Origin: Scatavimonas merdipullorum
GTDB lineage: Bacteria > Bacillota > Clostridia > Oscillospirales > Acutalibacteraceae
Reading direction: 5' to 3'
Assembly (NCBI GenBank): GCA_018712865.1
Contig: DVGH01000026.1
Span: 1 to 64,000, forward strand
Length of the DNA stretch: 64,000 nt
In this document: positions 34,701 through 43,550 of the stretch, one piece after another
Position numbering within the stretch: the stretch's first letter is position 1
Layout: every line of letters begins with the position of its first letter
Position numbers and translations under genes: made by a program
Notes under the pieces: generated by a model
Databases searched by the model: none
What the model was told of the DNA's origin: nothing
Seen by the model: the letters and a program-made list of their open reading frames with translations, nothing else

Positions 34701-35156
34701 GCAGAAAAAGACGACACAGCGCAGGATATTCAGGAAAAGCAAGCGAAAAGCTACCGGATGAACGGACTGATATTAGACGACGTCCATGTGATACAGGGGA
34801 TGGAAAAGCAGGGGAAAGGCGTTTATATCCCCGTAACGCTCAAAGAAGAAAAAGCAGGAAAAGAAAACAAAGCAGATACACATGTGATCAAAATAGATAA
34901 GGGTAAAGAATATACCGTTTCACAAGCGCAAATGCGCGCGCTTTTTGCAAAAATAGACGCGCTGGTACTGCAAATGGCGCGACAGCTGTTTAACGGGTAT
35001 ATTGCGCCTGTCCCGGCAAAGGGGAGCTATGATGCCTGTAAATGGTGTCCTTATACGGCGGCCTGCGGTTACAAAGAGGGTATGCCGTGCAGGGATATTA
35101 CACAGGACAAGAACCCCGTGGACCTTTCTGCACCAGAAGAAAAAGCAGGTGAATAA
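31764..35156 (+). CDS. addB: ATP-dependent helicase/nuclease subunit B
   Basis: A protein of 1130 aa. Walker A-like GRSGAGKTAYL lies near residues 7-17. The C-terminal nuclease domain has the Fe-S cysteines YLCPFAYFCRYGL and CKWCPYTAACGY, and the catalytic VDYKTGSKKF preceding LNLQMLIYL. With AddA it forms the recombination and repair helicase-nuclease that processes double-strand ends and recognises Chi-like sites. addA starts two bases after its stop, so the pair is coupled. Confidence 0.96.
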   Translation: MLQFVVGRSGAGKTAYLKQKLCTLVTKEQADKLLFLVPEQLSFETEKDMLSRLGAKECRKVEVLSFTRLADFVYRQTGGLAGQAIDDGGRHIIMSLAIEQAQDRLELYQKQAGKPELIPLMLNALKELKTCAVSTQRLREAAAGFVNGTLRQKVMETALIVDIYDAILEGSYIDPLDDLTRLYHALSAHTLFDGYTVVVDGFSGFTAQEQKILEVLIRQASLCIISICGDEAEFASDGNLFFTTKRTKKRLKELAKKNGVPVLQDIRLDKPLRFSVPAISYLEEHFERPASLPYTEAPDGVTVYCADDIYDECDFVARTIRSLTIEQGYTYKEIAVICRDINFYRGILDTALEKYGVAYFMDAPQEISAKPLMLFALSAFACIHTAFSTDSLFRFIKTGLTGVSVEEAAALENYAFVWNITGKKWLSPFTANPRGYSDTFTQEDQMELEALEDLREKVTAPLLLFQRRIRDAGGTEISKAVYMLLQDYDVPNTLKEITGRFKEQGDLPAAQEQQRLWDLFMDALDRMALILKDRPISTRRYSELLQLVVNSADLSFIPNSLDEVTVGTADRIRLHAPKAVFVIGAIENEFPRMPVAGGVFTDQERKALLALQLPLYDSIEQLAAQEKFLSYSAISAPSEKLYVSCYRQNLQGESKTPSSIVRETLRIFPAIVPQSMHDAYWAELLWAPQPAFERCAQYSRTDPNAQALLDTFFAGQKEFSAKRLAIARYAQKRPPQISDTQLAHKLFAKGGMKLSASQVEKYYLCPFAYFCRYGLNTKERKSAQVDAAEYGSLVHFLMEAVLKSHSVQTLSSMPEKQLRSLLKENLQKYLERHFGGAQDKSKRYLAMLARMAEGTFQLIRHILQELSQSAFIPAGFEMFIGEGSEVPPYTLALGDDEKILIQGFVDRIDVMRAEGKTYIRVVDYKTGSKKFVLSDVLFGLNLQMLIYLSAITKNAGEKYGGQPVPAGVLYMPAAAAVVNAEKDDTAQDIQEKQAKSYRMNGLILDDVHVIQGMEKQGKGVYIPVTLKEEKAGKENKADTHVIKIDKGKEYTVSQAQMRALFAKIDALVLQMARQLFNGYIAPVPAKGSYDACKWCPYTAACGYKEGMPCRDITQDKNPVDLSAPEEKAGE

Positions 35157-35158
35157 AG

Positions 35159-38100
35159 ATGGAAAAAAGGAATTGGACAGAAAACCAGATCCGTGCAATT
35201 CGGGCAAGAAACGGTGCGCTGCTGGTTTCGGCTGCAGCGGGCTCCGGAAAAACGGCCGTTTTAGTAGAGCGTGTGATCGAACGGATTACAGACCCGGCCA
35301 ATCCAACGGATGCAGACAAGCTTTTGGTGGTTACCTTTACAAGAGCTGCTGCGGCGGAGATGAAAGAGCGTATTACCCTTAAGCTGGAAGAGCTGCTCCA
35401 TCTTGACCCGCACAACATCAACCTGCGCCGTCAGCAGCTTTTGCTTGCAAAAGCCAATATCAGCACAATTCACAGCTTTTGCAGCGAGCTGGTCAGGGAA
35501 AATTTTTATAAATTGGGTATATCGCCGGATTACCGCCTGGCAGAAGAAAACGAGCTTCTGCTTTTGCAATACGAAGCAGTCAACAATGTAATCGAAACGC
35601 TTTATGAGCAAAATACCGCGCAGGAGTTTTATCATTTTGCCAATGTCTTCAGCACGGCTAAAAGCGATTTTTTACTTCAACAGGTATTGCTGCGCCTGTA
35701 TGATTTTTTACGGGCGCATCCGTTTCCGGATAGATGGCTTGCAGATAAAGAGAAAATGTACGATCCGGAAATCCCCGTTGAAAAAACGCAATGGGGGCAA
35801 GTTATCACCGAGTATGTACAGGCTGCCGCCGCCTTTTGCAAGGAGCTTGCAGAGGAATCCCTGCGGCTTTGGGAGCAGCTTCCGGATCTTGGGGAGGCAT
35901 TGTACGAGCTGCTGAAAAAAGATGCCGACAGCATAGAAAAAATCCTGACCGCCGTGGGCCATGCATCGTGGGATGTATGCCGCGCCTGCCTGCAGGCGTT
36001 TGACAGCAGGACGCGTTTTGTCAGCGCAAAAGGCTATAAGGACGATCCTATAAAATGCAAAATACAGGCAAACCGCGATTTATTAAAAAAAACACTGAAA
36101 ACCCTTTTGGGCTTTTACCAGCAGGAGCAGCAGGAATGCAGGCAGGATATTTGCGCGCTTTTACCCGTTGTACACCAGCTTTTCGGCGCGGTTCGCCTCT
36201 TTGCAGAAGAATACAGCCGGCTGAAAAGCGAAAAAAACCTTGCAGATTATAACGACCTGGAACATTGGACGCTGCATCTTTTGCTGGAAGAAACGGAAGA
36301 CGGCTTTGCATTTACACAGGCCGCACAAGACATAGCCTCCCGTTTTGCAGAGGTTATGGTCGATGAATACCAGGATGCAAACGAAATTCAGGATTTGATT
36401 TTTCGCGCCGTCAGCCGTAATGGGGAAAACCTGTTTGTCGTCGGCGACGTTAAGCAGAGCATTTATGGATTCCGGCAGGCCATGCCCGCAATCTTTCTGC
36501 GGCGCAAAAACAACTATCCGCTTTATGACCCGCAAAAGGACGCTTATCCGGCCAAAGTGATTTTGGACCAGAACTTCCGCAGCCGAAGCGGGGTTACCGC
36601 TGCGATAAACTTTGTGTTTGGGCATCTGATGTCGCAGCAGGTAGGGGATATGGATTATACGCAGGAGGAAGCGCTTCTGCCAGGCGCACAATATCCTATA
36701 GATCACAATCCCGATATGGCGTTTCATCTGCTGCATACAGGTATGCAGCAACAGGAAGAGGCCGATATTTTAGAAGCGCGCCATATTGCATCGATCATTC
36801 ACCGCTATATGGATACGTATCAGATTACAGAGAAAAACGGCACCCGCGCGGCAAAATACAGCGATTTCTGCATTTTGCTGCGCGGCGTCAGCAATCATGC
36901 GGAATTCTATGTAAAAGAGCTTATAAACTGCGGGATTCCGGCGGCAGCGCAATCGGGCGGCGGATTTCTTTCTTTACAGGAGGTGTCCGTCATGCTGGCT
37001 TATCTGCGCATACTGGACAACCCTCTGCAGGATATTCCACTTTTAACCGTACTGCTCAGCCCAATGGGTGGTTTTACCGCAGACGACCTTGCAAAAATAC
37101 GTGCAGAAAAACCAAAAGGCAGGCTGTTTTTTGCTTTGAAAGCATATGCACAGGCCGGAAACCGCCGTGCACAGGATTTTTTAGCAGAAACAGGCGCCTT
37201 ACGCCGGAAAGCCGCTACCACTCCAACCGATCTGCTGATCCAGTCCATTTATACCAAAACAGGCTATACGGCGGTTGTGCAGGCGGCAGAAGGCGGCAGT
37301 GCGGCGCTTTCTCATCTTCGTCTACTGCAGGAGCATGCAAAAAGCTTTGAGCGCTCCGGCTATAAAGGCCTTGGGAGCTTTATCCGTTTTATTGACAAGC
37401 TGCAGGAAAAAAACGGCGACCTACCTTCAGGCAACAGCTTTGAAGGCGACGACTGCGTCAAGGTCATGAGTATTCACCATTCCAAAGGCCTGGAGTTCCC
37501 GATCTGTTTTATTGCCGCTGCAGCCAGAAGCTTTAAAAGCGATAAAGCGGATGAAGTGCTTTTGCACGGGGAGCTTGGTATTGGAATCCGCAAAAAAGAT
37601 CCTGTCAATCAATGCAGGTATACAACCATGCCCAGACAAGCTGTGGCGCTTGCAATCGACAGGGAAAGCAAATCGGAAGAATTGCGCATACTATATGTCG
37701 CCATGACAAGGGCAAGGGAAAAGCTTTATATCATTGGCAGCCAGAAAGACCCGCAGCGGTACTTAAAGGGAGTTGCAGCAAAATTGGGCCAGGGGGGGAA
37801 ACTTTCCCCTTACATTGTGCGCAGCGCCAATTCTATTTTAACCTGGATTACGCAGTGCGCGCTGCTGCATCCTTCCGGCCGACAGCTGCGAAAGCTTGCC
37901 GGCATGCCGCAGACAGTAATGCAACAGGATTGCAGCCAATGGGATATACGGCTGGTTGAATCTATAGAGTCTCCAAGGGAACAGACCGAAACAACGTCCA
38001 TATCGGAAAAACAAGCGCCCCCATGCAATCTGGATGCGGCCATCAGCAGGATTACAGCGCCCTATCCGCATCATTTGCTGACAAAGATCCCCGCCAAGGT

Positions 38101-38698
38101 TGCCGCATCGGACCTTGCGCATCAACAGGTCAGCGCGCGCTACGCTTTTACTGCACGCCCTGCCTTTCTGCATAAAGGGGCAATGACGGGGGCGGAAAAG
38201 GGTACGGCGCTGCATAGCTTTATGCAGTTTGCCGATTTTCAGGCTTTTTTGGAAAGCCCGCATCAGGAAATCCACCGGCTTTCCACAAACGGCTTTATTA
38301 CGCCGCGACAAGCGCAAGCGCTCGATTTGGAACAGCTTACAAAATGCCTGACAAGCAGTGTGCTGCAGAGATACTGTAAAGCTAAAAAAAAGTACCGGGA
38401 ATTTCGTTTTACGGTAAAAATAAAGGCGGGCCTTGCGGATCAAACGCTCAGCCCACCATATAGCGATGCACAAATGATTTTGCAGGGCGCTGTTGACTGC
38501 GCCTTTGAGGAAAACGGTGCGATCGTGATTGTGGATTATAAATCAGACCATGTAAAAGACATGGGAGAACTGTGTGAAAAATATAAAACACAGCTTTTTC
38601 TGTATAAAAACGCAATGGAACAGTGTACGGGCCTTCCTGTTGCAGAATGTATTTTGTATTCGTTTTATCTTAACGAGTTTTGCACGGTTACATTATAG
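35159..38698 (+). CDS. addA: ATP-dependent helicase/nuclease subunit A
   Basis: A protein of 1179 aa of the UvrD/AddA family. Motif I is SAAAGSGKTAVLVERVIERI (about 23-42), motif II MVDEYQDANEIQDLIF, motif III FVVGDVKQSIYGFRQA, and motif VI region ILYVAMTRAREKLYI. The C-terminal nuclease domain has EKGTALHSFMQF and IVDYKSDHVKD near the end. It is the helicase partner of AddB. Its last six bases overlap the convergent WYL-regulator gene. Confidence 0.96.
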   Translation: MEKRNWTENQIRAIRARNGALLVSAAAGSGKTAVLVERVIERITDPANPTDADKLLVVTFTRAAAAEMKERITLKLEELLHLDPHNINLRRQQLLLAKANISTIHSFCSELVRENFYKLGISPDYRLAEENELLLLQYEAVNNVIETLYEQNTAQEFYHFANVFSTAKSDFLLQQVLLRLYDFLRAHPFPDRWLADKEKMYDPEIPVEKTQWGQVITEYVQAAAAFCKELAEESLRLWEQLPDLGEALYELLKKDADSIEKILTAVGHASWDVCRACLQAFDSRTRFVSAKGYKDDPIKCKIQANRDLLKKTLKTLLGFYQQEQQECRQDICALLPVVHQLFGAVRLFAEEYSRLKSEKNLADYNDLEHWTLHLLLEETEDGFAFTQAAQDIASRFAEVMVDEYQDANEIQDLIFRAVSRNGENLFVVGDVKQSIYGFRQAMPAIFLRRKNNYPLYDPQKDAYPAKVILDQNFRSRSGVTAAINFVFGHLMSQQVGDMDYTQEEALLPGAQYPIDHNPDMAFHLLHTGMQQQEEADILEARHIASIIHRYMDTYQITEKNGTRAAKYSDFCILLRGVSNHAEFYVKELINCGIPAAAQSGGGFLSLQEVSVMLAYLRILDNPLQDIPLLTVLLSPMGGFTADDLAKIRAEKPKGRLFFALKAYAQAGNRRAQDFLAETGALRRKAATTPTDLLIQSIYTKTGYTAVVQAAEGGSAALSHLRLLQEHAKSFERSGYKGLGSFIRFIDKLQEKNGDLPSGNSFEGDDCVKVMSIHHSKGLEFPICFIAAAARSFKSDKADEVLLHGELGIGIRKKDPVNQCRYTTMPRQAVALAIDRESKSEELRILYVAMTRAREKLYIIGSQKDPQRYLKGVAAKLGQGGKLSPYIVRSANSILTWITQCALLHPSGRQLRKLAGMPQTVMQQDCSQWDIRLVESIESPREQTETTSISEKQAPPCNLDAAISRITAPYPHHLLTKIPAKVAASDLAHQQVSARYAFTARPAFLHKGAMTGAEKGTALHSFMQFADFQAFLESPHQEIHRLSTNGFITPRQAQALDLEQLTKCLTSSVLQRYCKAKKKYREFRFTVKIKAGLADQTLSPPYSDAQMILQGAVDCAFEENGAIVIVDYKSDHVKDMGELCEKYKTQLFLYKNAMEQCTGLPVAECILYSFYLNEFCTVTL

Positions 38699-39709
38699 CA
38701 GACCCTTTTCCTGCGGTGTTTTTGCAATTGCTGCAAGCTTTTGCTCCAGCATGGCCTGCAGCTTATGCGGCGCGCATACATGTATCCTGTCGCAAAGCGG
38801 CAGCAGCCAGTCTGCAAGACCGTCACTGATATATACACTTGTCCGCAGCAGAAAACGCTCTTTGCCTTTATTCATAACCTCGCAGCCGGAACCAAAGCGG
38901 TCCAGCATAATTTCCAAAACGCTGTTTTTACATAAAAGCTCCAGTTCACACTGTGCTCCGGGGTACATCATAATATTTTTCCGTACGTAATCGGCTGTGT
39001 CAAATACGCCGGTATAGCCGCTCACCTGGCTGTGCGGCCTTGCGCTTTCCTGCGTAATCTGCGCCATTTTCATCCGGTCCAGGCGGTAATTGCTTAGGTT
39101 GTCGTATTTTTCGTAATTGCCCACCAGATAGTAGCGGTCGTTTGCCCATACAAGCGCATAGGGGCTGATAACAAAGTCGCGGTCTTTTTTTAAAACAGCC
39201 TGGTTGTCTTCAATTTTATAATGGCAGTAGGTAAAGGCAATTTTTTTATTTTGCGCAATTGCGCGGTTGACCGCGTCGATGATATAATAGATCTGTTCAT
39301 TTTTAAATTTTAAGCGGGTGTCGATATGCAGCTGGGGTGCAACCTCATTGGATTGATGGACGCTTAAAAAGGCCAGAAGCTTTTTTGAAAGCTCTCTGGT
39401 CTTTTTTTCCGTAATAAACGGCGCGCTTGCAACCGCGTCGAGCAAAAGGCGTATTTCCGCCACTTCAAACTCCCTTTCGGCAAGGAAAAAACCGTCCTTT
39501 GCTGCGTATGCTCTGGAAACATCCAGGCCATACGCGCACAGAGCATTAATATCGTCGTAAATTGCCTTGCGCCCGCTTTCAATAGAGCGCTCCTTCAAAA
39601 AATCCATAATCTTTGCGGCGGTTACAGGGTGCTCCTCATCGCTGTATGCCTTTAAAAAATCCAGCACATATAAAAGCTTTACACGTCTGGTATAGTTTTT
39701 CTTTTCCAT
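38693..39709 (-). CDS. WYL-domain transcriptional regulator
   Basis: A protein of 338 aa from the ATG complementary to 39707-39709, preceded by AGGTGACAGG. An N-terminal HTH (LLYVLDFLKAYSDEEHPVTA, then SGRKAIYDDINAL) is followed by a WYL domain around residues 145-215, with SPYALVWANDRYYLVGNYEK as the WYL-type core. WYL regulators bind nucleic acids or small ligands and often govern stress or defence genes. It overlaps addA at its 3' end and lies just downstream of two FAD-enzyme genes on its own strand. Confidence 0.85.
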   Translation of the reverse strand: MEKKNYTRRVKLLYVLDFLKAYSDEEHPVTAAKIMDFLKERSIESGRKAIYDDINALCAYGLDVSRAYAAKDGFFLAEREFEVAEIRLLLDAVASAPFITEKKTRELSKKLLAFLSVHQSNEVAPQLHIDTRLKFKNEQIYYIIDAVNRAIAQNKKIAFTYCHYKIEDNQAVLKKDRDFVISPYALVWANDRYYLVGNYEKYDNLSNYRLDRMKMAQITQESARPHSQVSGYTGVFDTADYVRKNIMMYPGAQCELELLCKNSVLEIMLDRFGSGCEVMNKGKERFLLRTSVYISDGLADWLLPLCDRIHVCAPHKLQAMLEQKLAAIAKTPQEKGLL

Positions 39710-39713
39710 CCTG

Positions 39714-41315
39714 TCACCTGATTTCCTCATTTTTTAAAACGGCCTCCGCACATTTTATACCGTCTACCGCTGCGGAAATAATCCCGCCTGCGTAGCCCGC
39801 GCCTTCTCCGCATGGATAAAGCCCTTTGACATTTTTGGATTGCATGCTTTCGTTACGCAGAATCCGTACAGGGGAAGAGCTTCTGGTTTCAACGCCGGTT
39901 AAAAGCGCGTCGCCGTCTGCAAAGCCGTCGAGCTTGTTTTTCATTGCACAAAGTCCACCTGCAAGCGATTGTGCAACATAATCCGGAAAAAGCGTGTGCA
40001 GGTCTGCAAATTGCGTGCCGGGACGATAGCTTGGCAACACACTTCCAAAGAAAGAAGAGGAGCGTTTTTGTAAAAAATCGCATACTCTTTGTACCGGGGC
40101 AAAGGAATGGCCGCCCCCTGCTAAAAACGCTTTCTCTTCCAAACGTCTTTGGTAATAAACGCCTGCCAGTACGTCGCTGCTTTGAAAATCGGAAGGGCCT
40201 ATGCCAACCAACAGTGCGCTGTTGGAATTGATTGCGTCCCTTGCAAAATTGCTCATTCCGTTTGTTACAACGCCACCCTCCTCGCTGGCAGCGGCCACAA
40301 CAAAACCGCCTGGGCACATGCAGAAGGTGTACACGCCGCGCCCGTTTGGAAGATGCACGGCAAGCTTGTAATCAGCAGCGCCCAGCCTGCCCATCCCTGC
40401 GCTTGCCCCATACTGTGCCCGGTCGATCGCGGCGCGCAAATGCTCAATGCGAACACCTACGGAAAACGGTTTTTGCTCCATTGCAATCCGTCTGTTTTTC
40501 AGCATGGCAAACGTGTCCCGCGCACTGTGGCCGATTGCAAGTACCAGCGCCTGCGCAGGTATTTGCTCGGTTTTTCCATTTTTTACGATGAAAACCCCGG
40601 CAATCCGGTCGTTCTTAATAAAAAGATCTTCCAGCTGTGTGTCAAATAAAAAAGTACCGCCGAGCGACAGAATTTGTTTTCGGATATTTTTTACTACGCC
40701 CGGCAGCTTGTCCGAACCTATGTGTGGCTTTGCATTGTATAAAATTTCTTCGGGCGCGCCGGCCTTGACCAGCTCCTGCAGTACCTTTCTTGCACGGATG
40801 TCCTTTGTGCCTGTGTTTAATTTTCCATCTGAAAAGGTTCCCGCGCCGCCTTCCCCAAATTGCACGTTGGAATTTACAGCAAGTATACCACCGTCCCAAA
40901 AACGCTTTATATCCTTACTGCGTCGCTCCACATCAGATCCACGCTCCAATACAATGGGCGAGGCGCCGCACTGTGCAAAAATCAAGGCGGCAAACAGCCC
41001 GGCAGGGCCGGCTCCGACAATCACCGGGCGAAAGGAAGCGTGGCTTTTTGCGGGCAGCGGATAGGAATACGGCTGCACGATGTTGGCATGGATGTTTTTA
41101 CAGCGTGCCAGAACGCTGCGTTCGTCCTTTTTTGTCACAACGTCAAGTGCAGCGGTAAAATGCACGTTGCTTTTTCTTCGTGCATCGACCGACCGTTTGA
41201 AAAGCGAAACACAGGCAATTGCGCTTTTTTCAATTCCCAGCGCTTTTGCAGCCGTATCTGTAAGCATACCGTCATGATAAGTAAGGGGAAGTTTTATATT
41301 TGTAATCCGTATCAT
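39714..41315 (-). CDS. NAD(P)/FAD-dependent oxidoreductase (COG2509 type)
   Basis: A protein of 533 aa. After an 80-residue N-terminal domain, the FAD-binding Rossmann motif VIVGAGPAGLFAALIFAQCG appears near residue 95, then LERGSDVERRSKDIKRFWDG and VQFGEGGAGTFSDGKLNTG. The C-terminus has YPCGEGAGYAGGIISAAVDG, the second FAD-contact motif. This family is widespread and uncharacterised, with a proposed dehydrogenase role. Its start overlaps the stop of the next gene upstream by four bases. Confidence 0.88.
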   Translation of the reverse strand: MIRITNIKLPLTYHDGMLTDTAAKALGIEKSAIACVSLFKRSVDARRKSNVHFTAALDVVTKKDERSVLARCKNIHANIVQPYSYPLPAKSHASFRPVIVGAGPAGLFAALIFAQCGASPIVLERGSDVERRSKDIKRFWDGGILAVNSNVQFGEGGAGTFSDGKLNTGTKDIRARKVLQELVKAGAPEEILYNAKPHIGSDKLPGVVKNIRKQILSLGGTFLFDTQLEDLFIKNDRIAGVFIVKNGKTEQIPAQALVLAIGHSARDTFAMLKNRRIAMEQKPFSVGVRIEHLRAAIDRAQYGASAGMGRLGAADYKLAVHLPNGRGVYTFCMCPGGFVVAAASEEGGVVTNGMSNFARDAINSNSALLVGIGPSDFQSSDVLAGVYYQRRLEEKAFLAGGGHSFAPVQRVCDFLQKRSSSFFGSVLPSYRPGTQFADLHTLFPDYVAQSLAGGLCAMKNKLDGFADGDALLTGVETRSSSPVRILRNESMQSKNVKGLYPCGEGAGYAGGIISAAVDGIKCAEAVLKNEEIR

Positions 41316-42616
41316 AAGGTCTTCTTTCCTTTGTTACATATTTCCCGTGCGGCGCTTTGGCCTGCTAATATGCCTGAAACCCATGCCCAGTGCAGGTTAT
41401 AGCCGCCGCACATGCCGTCAATATCAACAATCTCTCCGGCAAGATAAAGTCCTGCACAGCGCTTGGAAGACAAGGTGCGAAAATCTATTTCATCAGCAGG
41501 CACGCCGCCGGCTGTTACCTGCGCTGTTTCAAAGCTGGAGGGTGCACAGGGCGTTACGCGGAAATCTTTTAAAAGCAACGCAAGTGCTCCCAGCTCTTTT
41601 TTGGAAAGATTGCCCGCCGCTTTTGTCAGCGGCTTGATGCCGCCTGCTTTACACAGTACAGTTGCAATGCGGCTGTGGAGCAACCCTGTGAACAGCGTGG
41701 GCACTGGGAAAGACGCGCCGTCTGCATGGCGCTGCAAATGCAAAAACAGCTCGCTTTGTGTATAGTCAGGAAAAAAATCAAAAGAAAGCGCCACTTGCTT
41801 ACAGGGCTTACCGTCTACCGTGTGCAGGCGGAAAAATTCATTGATCCTGCGGGAAAGCTGAAATACACAAATACCGGAAACAGCCTTTTCCGTAAACTGG
41901 ACTTCGCCGTCTTCCTGTGCGGTATGTACGCCGTCGCAAATCAGCTTAATGCGGCAGCGGGCGCGCAGGCCCTTTAAAGCAGCGATAAACGGCTCCTGTA
42001 CAAAAACAGGCGCAAGCGATGGAAAAAGCGGTGTGACCGTATGTCCCAGTGCCTCCAAAAGCGCATAGCCGCTGCCGCAGCCCCCAAGCTTTGGAGAGGC
42101 AAGCCCGCCTGCCGTTACTACCAAGCTTGCACATGAAATTTCTCTGTCGCTGCCATGTAAAATAAACTTGCCATCTTTTGTTTTGCTTATGGCCTTTACG
42201 GGCGTATTGCATAGCTCATGCACCTGCAAAAGCTGCAGCTGCAAACGCAGAACATCCAATACAGACGCAGCGTGGTTGCTGTATGGGTAGATCCTTCCGC
42301 TGCCGTCACAATAGGTAAACAGGCCCAGCTGCTCCCATATATCCTGCATATATTTATTGTTATATTTGTCTAAAAGAGAAGAAAGCTGCGCTTTGCCGCT
42401 TCCAAAATACCATTTGGCGGAAAGGTCTGTGTTGCCAAGGTTACACCGTCCGTTTCCTGTGGCTAAAAGTTTTTTGCCCACACGCGGCAATTTTTCAACC
42501 ACCGCTACGGTTTGCCCGGCTTTCTTTAGGCTTCTTGCCGCGCTGGCTGCGGCCATCAGTCCGGCAGCCCCTCCGCCCAAAACGGCAACGTCTGCAAAAA
42601 TTTTTTCTTTCGGCAT
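41312..42616 (-). CDS. Aminoacetone-oxidase/BaiN-like flavoprotein (HI0933 family)
   Basis: A protein of 434 aa from the ATG complementary to 42614-42616; the frame is open further upstream but that part has no ribosome-binding site. FAD motif VAVLGGGAAGLMAAASAARS, then VGKKLLATGNGRCNLGNTD, and C-terminal LYLAGEIVDIDGMCGGYNLH are diagnostic for the family that includes the bile-acid reductase BaiN and YhiN. Function beyond flavin-dependent oxidoreduction is uncertain. Coupled by a 4-base overlap to the COG2509-type gene. Confidence 0.88.
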   Translation of the reverse strand: MPKEKIFADVAVLGGGAAGLMAAASAARSLKKAGQTVAVVEKLPRVGKKLLATGNGRCNLGNTDLSAKWYFGSGKAQLSSLLDKYNNKYMQDIWEQLGLFTYCDGSGRIYPYSNHAASVLDVLRLQLQLLQVHELCNTPVKAISKTKDGKFILHGSDREISCASLVVTAGGLASPKLGGCGSGYALLEALGHTVTPLFPSLAPVFVQEPFIAALKGLRARCRIKLICDGVHTAQEDGEVQFTEKAVSGICVFQLSRRINEFFRLHTVDGKPCKQVALSFDFFPDYTQSELFLHLQRHADGASFPVPTLFTGLLHSRIATVLCKAGGIKPLTKAAGNLSKKELGALALLLKDFRVTPCAPSSFETAQVTAGGVPADEIDFRTLSSKRCAGLYLAGEIVDIDGMCGGYNLHWAWVSGILAGQSAAREICNKGKKTL

Positions 42617-42641
42617 ACTATACCCGCCCCTGTAATAAAGC

Positions 42642-42667
42642 AGGGCAACCTCTAAAAAGGTTGCCCT
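42642..42667. terminator. 10-bp hairpin between the BaiN-like gene and the truncated export gene
   Basis: agggcaacct (42642-42651) pairs with aggttgccct (42658-42667). No strong U run follows on the minus strand, so it may be a weak terminator. Confidence 0.45.
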
Positions 42668-42691
42668 TTGCATATAATTATACAATAAAAT

Positions 42692-42880
42692 TTAGCCGCC
42701 CGCAATCATTTTAATCAACCAGGGAATTACATAGGTAATAACGGTCATGATTGTCGCGGCGCCTAAAACGCCGCAGCCTATGCTGATGACTGCGTCCTTG
42801 ATTTTAAATTTAAATAAAGCGGCGACAAGCGCGCCGGTCCATGCACCCGTTCCGGGCAGAGGAATGCGGCACAATTCACA
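42692..42880 (-). pseudogene. C-terminal remnant of a small multidrug export family (COG2426) gene
   Basis: About 60 codons from near 42874 match the C-terminal part of this membrane family: IPLPGTGAWTGALVAALFKF, then two hydrophobic segments. Full members have about 150 aa; upstream there is a stop within about 10 codons, no ATG and no ribosome-binding site. The N-terminal half is therefore missing, and it is best read as a pseudogene or 5'-deleted gene. The strong promoter at 42954-42982 points away from it. Confidence 0.65.
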
Positions 42881-42953
42881 AAAAAGAAATTTTATTAATT
42901 ATACAGTATGCAGATGTGGCTTTCAAGTAAAAGAAGTATGTAGAATTGCGTGG

Positions 42954-42982
42954 TTGACAACCTCTATGGATTTTTTTACAAT
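42954..42982 (+). promoter_or_regulatory. Consensus sigma-A promoter for the VanZ-like gene
   Basis: TTGACA (42954-42959) and TACAAT (42977-42982) with a 17-base spacer, 32 bases before the ATG at 43015. Confidence 0.75.
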
Positions 42983-43014
42983 TATGTAAGATTCTTACAA
43001 ACTTGGGGGATTTT

Positions 43015-43494
43015 ATGGATCAAAGCAAAAAGGCTAAGGCAGCGGGGCTTGTGTTTATTTTGCTTACCGCATTAACCATACTTTTTATTTTCAGCCGTTC
43101 CTTGCATAATGCGCAGACCTCTGCGCTGGAAAGCGGCAGTATTGTCAATTTTCTGGGCGTTTTTTTTACAGAAATCGGCATGACACAGGAGCAGGCTGAT
43201 TTTTTTGTACGGAAAACCGCGCATTTTTCTGAATTTTTTATAATGGGAACTTTTTTAACGCTTGCCGTACAGAAAAACAGCAGAAAAACGCTTATAAAAA
43301 ACCTGTTTTTTATCCTTTTCTTTTTGCTTGCAGTTCCAGTGTGCGACGAAACGCTGCAGTACCTTTCACCGGGCCGTTCACCGGAGGTAAAGGACGTATT
43401 GCTGGATTTTTCCGGCGCGCTTTGTGGGTTCTTGCTGGTTTTTCTGATAGACAGGCTGTGCTTCCATTTTAACAGCAAAAAAAGAGGAAAATAA
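43015..43494 (+). CDS. VanZ-family membrane protein
   Basis: A protein of 159 aa from the ATG at 43015 after GGGGGA. Four hydrophobic segments and the VanZ motifs FVRKTAHFSEFFIMGTF and DETLQYLSPGRSPEVKDVLL are present. VanZ proteins are linked to teicoplanin resistance in one context, but most are of unknown role in the envelope. It stands alone under a strong promoter. Confidence 0.88.
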   Translation: MDQSKKAKAAGLVFILLTALTILFIFSRSLHNAQTSALESGSIVNFLGVFFTEIGMTQEQADFFVRKTAHFSEFFIMGTFLTLAVQKNSRKTLIKNLFFILFFLLAVPVCDETLQYLSPGRSPEVKDVLLDFSGALCGFLLVFLIDRLCFHFNSKKRGK

Positions 43495-43513
43495 AAGTTT
43501 TATCTTTGGGTTA

Positions 43514-43542
43514 TTGAAATCAGAAACAAAAAGCTGTATAAT
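43514..43542 (+). promoter_or_regulatory. Sigma-A-type promoter for nfnA, very close to the start codon
   Basis: TTGAAA (43514-43519) and TATAAT (43537-43542) with a 17-base spacer. The first ATG is 9 bases after the -10 box, so the mRNA would be nearly leaderless unless translation starts at a later codon. Confidence 0.6.
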
Positions 43543-43550
43543 ATATCTTC

